Below, piece by piece: positions 6,312 to 12,141 of a stretch of DNA of 12,141 bases (its first letter is position 1; every line of letters begins with the position of its first letter). A program made the position numbers and the translations under genes. Below the pieces are notes generated by a model that made no database searches, was not told where the DNA came from, and was given only the letters and a program-made list of their open reading frames with translations. Source of the DNA: Gammaproteobacteria bacterium (lineage in GTDB: Bacteria > Pseudomonadota > Gammaproteobacteria > SMWH01); contig SMWH01000140.1 of assembly GCA_004357005.1 (NCBI GenBank), positions 1 to 12,141 on the forward strand. Reading direction: 5' to 3'.

Positions 6312-8787
6312 TATCCAGGTTCGACACGCTTAAGGCGTTCTGTTCGATGAACTCCCGGCGCGGCTCCACGTGATCGCCCATCAACGTCGTGAATATTTCG
6401 TCGGCCGCCACCACATCTTCGATGTTGACCTTGAGCAACCGCCGGGTCTCGGGGTTCATGGTCGTATCCCAGAGTTGTAGCGGATTCATTTCACCCAGGC
6501 CTTTGAAACGCTGGATTGATCTTCCGTGGCGCGCCTGCTCCATCAGCCAGTCCACCGCCTCGCGGAAAATGCTCACCTCCTGTCTCTGGCTGCCGCGCTG
6601 CACATACGCACCTTCCCCTATCAAGCCCTGCAACCGGTTGCCCAGTTCCGCGATGGACTGGTAATCACTCGACGCGAAAAAGTCCGCAGGTATACGGGAG
6701 CGCCGCTCCGCGCCATGGATCACACGCAGCAACTCGATTACCGGTACATTGTCCTCGCCCTCGCTGTTCACTTCCACGCTGTAGCGTCCACGAGTATCCA
6801 CCGTCGCATTGAGCCTGGTTTCCATCTCCTGCACCCACTTGTTCATGGCCTTCGCGTCCGCCCGGACTTTTTCGTCCAGAACCGGCATATAGATCAGGTT
6901 TTCGAGAAACGGTTGATCAAAACGATTCCGCAACCGCTCGATGGTGTTCATCACCATCAGATAGTCGCCAACCAGGTTTTCCAGGCTCACTCCCTTGATT
7001 GCAGGGGCCTTGGCGTTGACGTGAAGTTCTGCTTTCTCCACCGCGCGCGCCAGCAGGTAGGCGTTGAGCTCGGCGTCGTCTTTCAGGTAGGTCTCGCTCT
7101 TGCCATATTTGATGCGATACAGGGGCGGCTGTGCGATATACACATGGCCACGCTCCAGCAGTTCCTGCATTTGCCGGTACAGGAAAGTCAGCAGCAAAGT
7201 GCGAATATGTGATCCGTCCACATCCGCATCGGTCATGATGATGATGCTGTGATAACGCAGTTTGTCCGCGTTGAACTCGTCTTTCCCGATACCGCAGCCC
7301 AGTGCCGTAATCAACGTGCCCACTTCCACGGATGACAGCATCTTGTCAAAACGCGCCTTTTCGACGTTCAGGATCTTGCCCTTGAGCGGCAGGATCGCCT
7401 GATATTTTCGATTACGCGCCTGCTTGGCAGAACCACCGGCGGAGTCACCCTCGACCAGGAACAGTTCACACAGCTTCGGATCGCGCTCTTGACAGTCAGC
7501 GAGTTTCCCCGGCAGTCCCGCCACATCCAGCGCACCCTTCCTGCGCGTCATCTCCCGTGCTTTGCGGGCAGCTTCCCGCGCGCGGGCCGCATCGATCACC
7601 TTCGCGGTAATCGACTTGGCTTCCTGGGGATGTTCCAACAGGAAGTCGCGCAACTTGTCCGACAGTACGGATTCGACCACCGCCTTGACCTCCGAGGACA
7701 CCAGCTTGTCTTTGGTCTGGCTGGAAAACTTCGGGTCCAACGCTTTGATCGAGAGTACCGCGACCAGCCCTTCCCGCATGTCGTCGCCGCTGGTGGGTAC
7801 CTTCGCCTTGTTCCCCGCTGTTTCTCGATCGATATAATTCTTGAGCGTACGCGTCAACCCCGCGCGGAATCCCGCCAGATGCGTGCCACCATCCCGCTGG
7901 GGAATGTTGTTGGTGAAGCAGTACACACTTTCCTGATAGGCGTCGGTCCACTGCATGGCGACTTCAACAATGATGCCCGCTGATTCCGCAAGAAAATGGA
8001 CCACGCTGGGATGCAATGGGGTCTTGTTCCGGCTCAGGTGTTCAACGAAAGAACGGATACCACCTTCATACTCGAATACTTCCCCGCGGCCGCTGCGCTC
8101 GTCCTTCAGGTGGATTCGCACCCCGGAATTCAAAAACGACAGTTCGCGCAGACGTTTGGCCAGTATGTCGTAATGAAACTCGATGTTCGTGAAGATCTCG
8201 GGGCTGGGGTGAAAACGTATTTCCGTGCCCGTCTGGCTGCTCTTGCCCTCCGCCTTGATTGGCGCCACGGGGTCACCCAGTTTGTATTCCTGCACATACA
8301 TCTGGCCATCCCGCCGGATCGTCAGCTTGAGATGATCCGACAGGGCGTTAACCACCGACACACCAACACCGTGTAGCCCGCCGGAGACCTTGTAGGAACT
8401 GGCATCGAATTTTCCGCCCGCATGGAGCATGGTCATGATGACTTCCGCCGCGGATCGACCTTCCTCCTGGTGCAGATCCACCGGGATCCCACGCCCGTTG
8501 TCCGTCACCGTGATGGATTCGTCCCCATGGATAGTCACCGTGATCTCCGTGCAAAACCCGGCGAGTGCTTCATCCACCGAGTTGTCCACCACCTCGAACA
8601 CGAGGTGGTGCAAGCCGGTGCCGTCATCCGTGTCACCGATGAACATGCCCGGCCGCTTCCGCACCGCATCCAGGCCTTTGAGCACCTTGATCTTCGACGA
8701 GTCGTAGCTGCTCTTGCGCGTATCCAGCGGCGCCGCGACTTTCTCGCTCACCTTCTCGGCGGTCTTTTTACCCGTTTTCTTGGTCAT
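6307..8787 (-). CDS. gyrB: DNA gyrase subunit B
   Basis: An 826-residue protein (E. coli GyrB has 804). GyrB supplies the ATPase and part of the cleavage site of gyrase, which introduces negative supercoils with GyrA. The GHKL ATPase domain shows FEVVDNSVDEALAG (catalytic Glu about 65), DNGRGIP (about 96-102), GLHGVGVSVVNALS (about 137-150) and QTGTEIRF. The Toprim domain has EGDSAGGSA (about 446-454) and TDADVDGSH (about 519-527) as metal-binding residues. LPLKGK keeps the Lys equivalent to E. coli K447, and the Asp of EGDSAGG matches D426, so no quinolone-resistance change is seen at these two sites. The long insert typical of gammaproteobacterial GyrB is present before the C-terminal QRFKGLGEMNP block. 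ATG 8787 starts with a lysine-rich tail of about 28 residues; an in-frame ATG at 8817 is an alternative and neither has a strong ribosome site. Confidence 0.97.
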   Translation of the reverse strand: MTKKTGKKTAEKVSEKVAAPLDTRKSSYDSSKIKVLKGLDAVRKRPGMFIGDTDDGTGLHHLVFEVVDNSVDEALAGFCTEITVTIHGDESITVTDNGRGIPVDLHQEEGRSAAEVIMTMLHAGGKFDASSYKVSGGLHGVGVSVVNALSDHLKLTIRRDGQMYVQEYKLGDPVAPIKAEGKSSQTGTEIRFHPSPEIFTNIEFHYDILAKRLRELSFLNSGVRIHLKDERSGRGEVFEYEGGIRSFVEHLSRNKTPLHPSVVHFLAESAGIIVEVAMQWTDAYQESVYCFTNNIPQRDGGTHLAGFRAGLTRTLKNYIDRETAGNKAKVPTSGDDMREGLVAVLSIKALDPKFSSQTKDKLVSSEVKAVVESVLSDKLRDFLLEHPQEAKSITAKVIDAARAREAARKAREMTRRKGALDVAGLPGKLADCQERDPKLCELFLVEGDSAGGSAKQARNRKYQAILPLKGKILNVEKARFDKMLSSVEVGTLITALGCGIGKDEFNADKLRYHSIIIMTDADVDGSHIRTLLLTFLYRQMQELLERGHVYIAQPPLYRIKYGKSETYLKDDAELNAYLLARAVEKAELHVNAKAPAIKGVSLENLVGDYLMVMNTIERLRNRFDQPFLENLIYMPVLDEKVRADAKAMNKWVQEMETRLNATVDTRGRYSVEVNSEGEDNVPVIELLRVIHGAERRSRIPADFFASSDYQSIAELGNRLQGLIGEGAYVQRGSQRQEVSIFREAVDWLMEQARHGRSIQRFKGLGEMNPLQLWDTTMNPETRRLLKVNIEDVVAADEIFTTLMGDHVEPRREFIEQNALSVSNLDI

Positions 8788-8824
8788 TGTCTGAAAAACC
8801 CTGTTATTTGGGACCATAATCCCA

Positions 8825-8830
8825 TTTATA
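8825..8830 (-). promoter_or_regulatory. Possible -10 element of a gyrB promoter
   Basis: TATAAA on the minus strand lies 7 bp before the alternative gyrB ATG (8817) and 37 bp before the preferred ATG (8787). It lies downstream of the recF hairpin, where a separate gyrB promoter would be expected. TTGGTT, 15 bp upstream, is the only -35 candidate and is poorly spaced. Confidence 0.3.
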
Positions 8831-8851
8831 TCCGCCTACCCGCAAAACCAA

Positions 8852-8870
8852 GGCCCGACAAAGCCGGGCC
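8852..8870 (-). terminator. Probable intrinsic terminator after recF
   Basis: On the minus strand GGCCCG and CGGGCC form a 6-bp all-GC stem (a seventh G-T pair is possible) around a 7-nt loop. It is followed by TTGGTTTTG, a moderately T-rich tail. It lies 32 bp past the recF stop and before gyrB, so it could separate dnaN-recF transcripts from gyrB or act as a partial attenuator. Confidence 0.5.
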
Positions 8871-8901
8871 CCACACCAGCGAAACGTATGACGATACAGC
8901 C

Positions 8902-8907
8902 ATTATA
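8902..8907 (-). promoter_or_regulatory. Consensus -10 hexamer at the recF stop
   Basis: A perfect TATAAT on the minus strand overlaps the recF stop codon TAA. It is correctly placed to be the -10 element of a gyrB promoter, with a leader of roughly 110 nt to ATG 8787. No convincing -35 lies 16-18 bp upstream. If this promoter is used, the GC hairpin at 8852-8870 would fall inside the gyrB leader. Confidence 0.35.
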
Positions 8908-9985
8908 CCACCGGCTGAATCGTTCCTTGTTCCACGTGGAACTCGCGGGAGGTCCCCGCCCAGGCCAGGCCTTCCGGCGGCACTTCGACGGCTGTGACGA
9001 ACAGCTGGCCTTCCAGGCGGCCCAGAAGCTCGAACACAGCCACCCGGCGAACCCGGTCCAGTTCCGCCACGACGTCATCGAGCAACAGGATCGGGGCCCG
9101 GCCCCGATCTTCCCGCAACCGCACGGCCTGGGCTAATAACAAGGCCAAAGCCATGATTTTTTGCTGGCCCCGGGACAGGCGTCCGGCCGCGGGCGCATGA
9201 TTCACCCTCAAGCTCAGATCCGCCCGATGGGGACCCACGCCGGTAAACCCCCGGGCCCGATCCCGCGCCCAGCCTTCCCTCAGGGCGGTTTCCAAGTCCG
9301 TTTCCGCGGGCCATCCCGGCTCCAGAACCATCGAGACGGGACCACCGTCCCAAGCCAAGGCGGCGAGCAACTGGCCCACGGTCCCCTCAAGCCCCGCCAC
9401 GTAACGTCGTCGGGCCTCGGTCACGGTTCGGGCCTGGATCAATAACTCGCTATCCCAGGCTTCCACGGCGCGCCGGTCGCCCGGATTCGCCCGCAACGCC
9501 GCATTACGCTGGCGCAGGGCCCCCTGATAACGGCGCCAGGCGGTCAAAAACGCCGGTTCCACGTGAAACACACCCCAATCCAGGTACCGACGCCGGCCTT
9601 CCGGCGGCCCCTGAACCAGTTCATGGGCAGAGGGGTCAACCACCCGCATGGGGCAACAGGCACTCAAGGCTGCCAGAGAATCGCAGGGCTGGCCATCGAG
9701 GCGCATGTCGAGCCCCCGCGGACCACGGCCGACGCCAATCCGTGTCACTTGGTCGTCTGCCACCAGTTCCCCGTAGACCTGCAAACACGTAGCGCCATCG
9801 GCAATCAGGGGCCGGACACCAGGCCCACGAAATGAACGAGCTCGGCTGAGCAGGTACAAAGCCTCTAAAACGGTGGTTTTTCCCGCGCCATTGGCGCCGA
9901 GAAAGAGGTTCAAGCGAGGATCAAACTCCAGCCGGGCTTGCGCCACATTGCGCACACCCATGATCTCCAGACAGCGAATCCACAT
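8903..9985 (-). CDS. recF: DNA replication and repair protein RecF
   Basis: A 360-residue protein (E. coli RecF has 357). RecF is an SMC-like ABC ATPase that, with RecO and RecR, loads RecA at single-strand gaps and stalled forks. Walker A is GANGAGKTT (about 30-38), followed by VLEALYLLSRARSFRG. GVGPHRADL (about 249-257), the ABC signature SRGQQK (about 271-276) and Walker B LLLDD with the D-loop AELD (about 300-309) are all intact. The start is ATG 9985 (MWIRCLEI), which aligns with the E. coli N-terminus. A GTG at 9994, with AGG upstream, would add three residues. The gene follows dnaN by 34 bp with no terminator between them, so the two are probably co-transcribed. The second iron-free Cys pair (CC near residue 110) is not a known family feature and seems incidental. 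Confidence 0.95.
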   Translation of the reverse strand: MWIRCLEIMGVRNVAQARLEFDPRLNLFLGANGAGKTTVLEALYLLSRARSFRGPGVRPLIADGATCLQVYGELVADDQVTRIGVGRGPRGLDMRLDGQPCDSLAALSACCPMRVVDPSAHELVQGPPEGRRRYLDWGVFHVEPAFLTAWRRYQGALRQRNAALRANPGDRRAVEAWDSELLIQARTVTEARRRYVAGLEGTVGQLLAALAWDGGPVSMVLEPGWPAETDLETALREGWARDRARGFTGVGPHRADLSLRVNHAPAAGRLSRGQQKIMALALLLAQAVRLREDRGRAPILLLDDVVAELDRVRRVAVFELLGRLEGQLFVTAVEVPPEGLAWAGTSREFHVEQGTIQPVV

Positions 9986-10019
9986 GCAGCACACGGGGGC
10001 CTGACGGGCGGCCCGAGCC

Positions 10020-11120
10020 TCACAGACGAAGCGGCATCACCACGTGACGGCAACGGTCGTTGCCCGGCTCCACCAACAAACTGCCGCTGTTTTCATCCAC
10101 CAAGCGCAACTGAATGGTTTCCCCTTCCAGGGCGGCGAGAGCATCCAGCAAGTAAGTGACGTTGAATCCCACGGACAGTTCTTCTCCATCGTAGCTCACT
10201 TCCATCTCCTCCACCGCCTCTTCCTGTTCCGGGTTGTGCGCCACAATACGTAACCGGCCGGGGGTGATTTCAAGACGCACCCCTTTGTATTTCTCGCTGG
10301 ACAGGATGGCCGCTCGCTGCAAGGCTTCACGCAACCCCGCCCGATCGACATCTACGATCTTATCCGCCCCCGACGGTATCACCGCCTGGTAATCCGGAAA
10401 GCGCCCATCGATGAGTTTGGAGGTAAAAACTGTCGTATCGAAAGTTACCCGGATATGGTTCTTGCCCACCTCCACACGAACCGTCTCTTCCACGTCCCCG
10501 AGCAAACGCAGCAGTTCATGGATCCCCTTGCGCGGAACGATGATCTGCACATCATCGGTCACCGACAACTCGGTCTTAAAATCACACAATGCCAACCGAT
10601 GCGCATCGGTGGCCACGGCACGCACCAATCCATCACTCAACTCCAACAACAACCCATTCAGGTAATAACGCACATCCTGGTGAGCCATGGCGAAGTGGGT
10701 ACGCTCGATGGCTTCACGTAAACCCTCGGCATCCAAATCCACCGCATGTACCGCCCCCACATCCTCGACTACCGGAAAATCCGTTGCCGGCAGGGTTGAC
10801 AAGGTAAAACGACTGCGTCCAGAACGGACATGGACCTGATTGTCCCCAACGCTAATGTCGATCTTGCTTCCATCGGGCAAGGCCCGAACGATATCCACGA
10901 ACTTGCGCGCCGGAATAGTGGTTTCTCCAGGCGTTTCTGGCTTCAAAGCCATTCGGGCAACCATTTCCACTTCGAGATCAGTAGCGGTAAACACAATTCT
11001 ATTGTCGTCAGCCACTACCAGCAGATTCGCCAACACCGGTAAGGTTTGCCGTCGTTCAACAACACCCACTACTTGTTGCAGTGGTTTAAGCAGAGCTTCA
11101 CGCTGTGCGCTGAACTTCAT
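10020..11120 (-). CDS. dnaN: DNA polymerase III beta subunit, sliding clamp
   Basis: A 366-residue protein, exactly the length of E. coli DnaN. Two copies form a ring around DNA that tethers polymerase III and recruits many repair proteins. It begins MKFSAQREALLKPLQQV and ends VVMPLRL, both typical. Further conserved blocks are LPVLANLLV, TDLEVEMVAR, PARKFVDIVRALP, RSGRSRFTLSTLPATDFP, FAMAHQDVRYYLNG, VPRKGIHELLRLL, SKLIDGRFPDY and NPEQEEA, covering all three clamp domains. A purine-rich ribosome site (AAGGGGAAG) lies just before the ATG. The gene follows dnaA by 199 bp and precedes recF by 34 bp. Nothing unusual is seen in the protein. Confidence 0.98.
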   Translation of the reverse strand: MKFSAQREALLKPLQQVVGVVERRQTLPVLANLLVVADDNRIVFTATDLEVEMVARMALKPETPGETTIPARKFVDIVRALPDGSKIDISVGDNQVHVRSGRSRFTLSTLPATDFPVVEDVGAVHAVDLDAEGLREAIERTHFAMAHQDVRYYLNGLLLELSDGLVRAVATDAHRLALCDFKTELSVTDDVQIIVPRKGIHELLRLLGDVEETVRVEVGKNHIRVTFDTTVFTSKLIDGRFPDYQAVIPSGADKIVDVDRAGLREALQRAAILSSEKYKGVRLEITPGRLRIVAHNPEQEEAVEEMEVSYDGEELSVGFNVTYLLDALAALEGETIQLRLVDENSGSLLVEPGNDRCRHVVMPLRL

Positions 11121-11319
11121 GATCTTCCCCTTCTCTTTCTTTTCTTAGAAAACCTTATTGATGATGATGAAGAGGCCGCCTTGGACCTGTTCAAAACCTG
11201 TTTTTTCCGTTTGAAATCATATGGTTAGTTAACTTTTGAAACTGTTGCTAATGTTTGCAGGAGCTGTGCAATGTCTGTGGATCGATTACCTGTTAATGAC
11301 TTGTCCACAGTTCATACAC
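11121..11319. promoter_or_regulatory. dnaA-dnaN intergenic region with DnaA-box-like site
   Basis: A 199-bp gap that is more AT-rich than its surroundings, especially at about 11195-11255. TTGTCCACA at 11301-11309 differs from the E. coli DnaA box TTATCCACA by one base and equals the actinobacterial form. TGTGGATCG at 11276-11284 is a weaker copy on the opposite strand (two mismatches), 16 bp away. A TATGAT hexamer on the minus strand (11221-11216) may be a dnaN -10, without a clear -35. AGTTAACT (11227-11234) is a perfect palindrome, and the dnaN leader holds the dyad TTTTC-TTA-GAAAA (11140-11152). The gap probably holds dnaN control sites; an origin function is possible but one good box is thin evidence. 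Confidence 0.45.
11185..11294 (+). repeat. Three copies of ACCTGTT upstream of dnaN
   Basis: ACCTGTT occurs at 11185-11191, 11196-11202 and 11288-11294, all in the same orientation. The first two start exactly 11 bp apart, about one helical turn, so a protein could contact both from one face of the DNA. The third is 92 bp away, next to the DnaA-box-like sites. The repeat matches no regulator site that I recognise. Confidence 0.4.
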
Positions 11320-12141
11320 CTAATTGGTTAGTATTCTCAACAGATTGTTCCAGTCTTCCTTGATCCTGGGATCTGTTTCTCTCAGTTCCGCGACTTTCCG
11401 GCAGGCATGCAGGACCGTTGTGTGGTCACGGCCCCCGAAGGCATCACCGATTTCCGGAAGGCTGTGTTCCGTCAGTTCCTTGGCCAGGGCCATGGCGATC
11501 TGGCGTGGGCGGGCAATCGAGCGGTTGCGTCGTTTCGAGTTCATATCCGCCAGGCGGATGTTGTAATACTCCGCGGCGGTTTTTTGAATATTTTGCAAGG
11601 TGACCAGTCGTTGCTGGACGATCAGCAGATCCCGGAGCGTGTCCCGCGCGAAATCCACCGTCACTGCCTGGCCGGTAAATCGCGCCTGGGCGCGCAAACG
11701 GGCCAGTGCGCCTTCGAGTTCACGAACGTTGGAACGGATTCGCCGGGCAACAAATACCGCCACGCTTTCGTCCAGTTCCAGCCCGTGTTCCGAGGCTTTT
11801 TGAATCAGGATCGCAGCGCCGGTCTCGATTTCCGGGGGCTCGACGACGACGGTCAGCCCCCAACCGAAGCGGGATTTTAATCGGTCGGTCAGGCCTTTGA
11901 CTTCTTTGGGATAACGGTCGCAGCTGAGGATGATCTGGCGTTTGGATTCGAACAGGGCATTAAAAGTGTGAAAAAACTCTTCCTGGGAACGTTCCTTGCC
12001 GGCCAGAAACTGAACATCATCAATGAGCAGGGCGTCCAGGGAACGGTAAAACTGTTTGAAACTGTCGATCCGGTCGTGGCGGATGGCCTTGACCATCTCA
12101 CCCACAAAGCGGTCCGAATGGACATAAGCCACCCGGGCCCC
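11320..12141 (-). CDS. dnaA: Chromosomal replication initiator protein DnaA, C-terminal 273 residues (5' end outside window)
   Basis: The gene runs off the window end; the frame is open to base 12141 and stops with TAG at 11320-11322. About 190 N-terminal residues, including Walker A, are missing compared with E. coli (467 aa). DnaA binds DnaA boxes as an ATP-bound oligomer and opens the origin. The visible part begins at VAYVHSDRFV. It has Walker B LLIDDVQFLAG, sensor I SCDRYPKE, the RLKSRFGWGL block with the arginine finger, and the sensor II helix SNVRELEGAL. Domain IV holds SKRRNRSIARPRQ and the DNA-binding signature GRDHTTVLHACRKV. All of these are intact. It is transcribed towards dnaN, the standard order. 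Confidence 0.97.
   Translation of the reverse strand, partial: GARVAYVHSDRFVGEMVKAIRHDRIDSFKQFYRSLDALLIDDVQFLAGKERSQEEFFHTFNALFESKRQIILSCDRYPKEVKGLTDRLKSRFGWGLTVVVEPPEIETGAAILIQKASEHGLELDESVAVFVARRIRSNVRELEGALARLRAQARFTGQAVTVDFARDTLRDLLIVQQRLVTLQNIQKTAAEYYNIRLADMNSKRRNRSIARPRQIAMALAKELTEHSLPEIGDAFGGRDHTTVLHACRKVAELRETDPRIKEDWNNLLRILTN

Noticed and set aside
6526..7212. A 228-codon plus-strand frame inside gyrB
   Set aside because: It lies opposite well-conserved GyrB sequence and shows no recognisable domain.
10005..10015. GC dyad CGGGC-G-GCCCG between dnaN and recF as a terminator
   Set aside because: The loop is too small for the full stem and no T-run follows; dnaN and recF are probably co-transcribed.
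1..12141. tRNA, rRNA, CRISPR array, insertion sequence or prophage
   Set aside because: No tRNA-like cloverleaf, regular spaced repeats, transposase motif or terminal inverted repeats were seen.

Overview
The window looks like the replication-origin neighbourhood of a GC-rich gammaproteobacterial chromosome. The minus strand carries dnaA (5' end outside the window), dnaN, recF and gyrB, in that transcription order. The plus strand, running towards gyrB, carries the 3' end of glyS, then gmhB, plsC and a Sel1-repeat/prolyl-4-hydroxylase-type gene. The same grouping (dnaA-dnaN-recF-gyrB facing plsC, gmhB and glyS) is known near the origin of Pseudomonas and relatives. DnaN and GyrB closely resemble the E. 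coli proteins in length and end motifs, which also fits a gammaproteobacterium. I cannot name a genus.

Layout. (1) Positions 1-164: last 53 codons of glyS. (2) 172-3315, minus strand: a large inner-membrane permease of the DUF318/ArsP type fused to a periplasmic FG-GAP (VCBS) beta-propeller that ends in an ASPIC/UnbV domain. It converges on glyS with only 7 bp between the stop codons and separates glyS from gmhB. (3) 3316-3431: a divergent control region. (4) 3432-5042, then 5039-6283: a compact plus-strand set made of a small unknown ORF, gmhB, plsC and the Sel1/2-oxoglutarate oxygenase gene. Two of its junctions are 4-bp ATGA overlaps, which suggests translational coupling. (5) 6281-6311: a short convergent junction with three TGATCA copies. 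(6) 6307-12141, minus strand: gyrB, recF, dnaN and dnaA, with a 199-bp dnaA-dnaN gap that holds a DnaA-box-like site and a repeated heptamer.

How the genes fit together. The minus-strand genes supply replication initiation (DnaA), the sliding clamp (DnaN), gap repair (RecF) and supercoiling (GyrB). On the plus strand, GmhB belongs to heptose supply for lipopolysaccharide and PlsC to phosphatidic acid synthesis, so that unit is envelope-related; the oxygenase joins it by overlap and has no known substrate. The permease-propeller fusion is the least ordinary gene in the window. It places a transporter core and an extracellular-type ligand or calcium-binding propeller in one chain, with a six-cysteine insert inside the propeller. 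Other points of interest are a GmhB that has lost most of the family's zinc-binding loop, and a recurring pattern of a -10-like hexamer 6-9 nt before a start codon. I saw no tRNA or rRNA genes, insertion sequences or CRISPR arrays.
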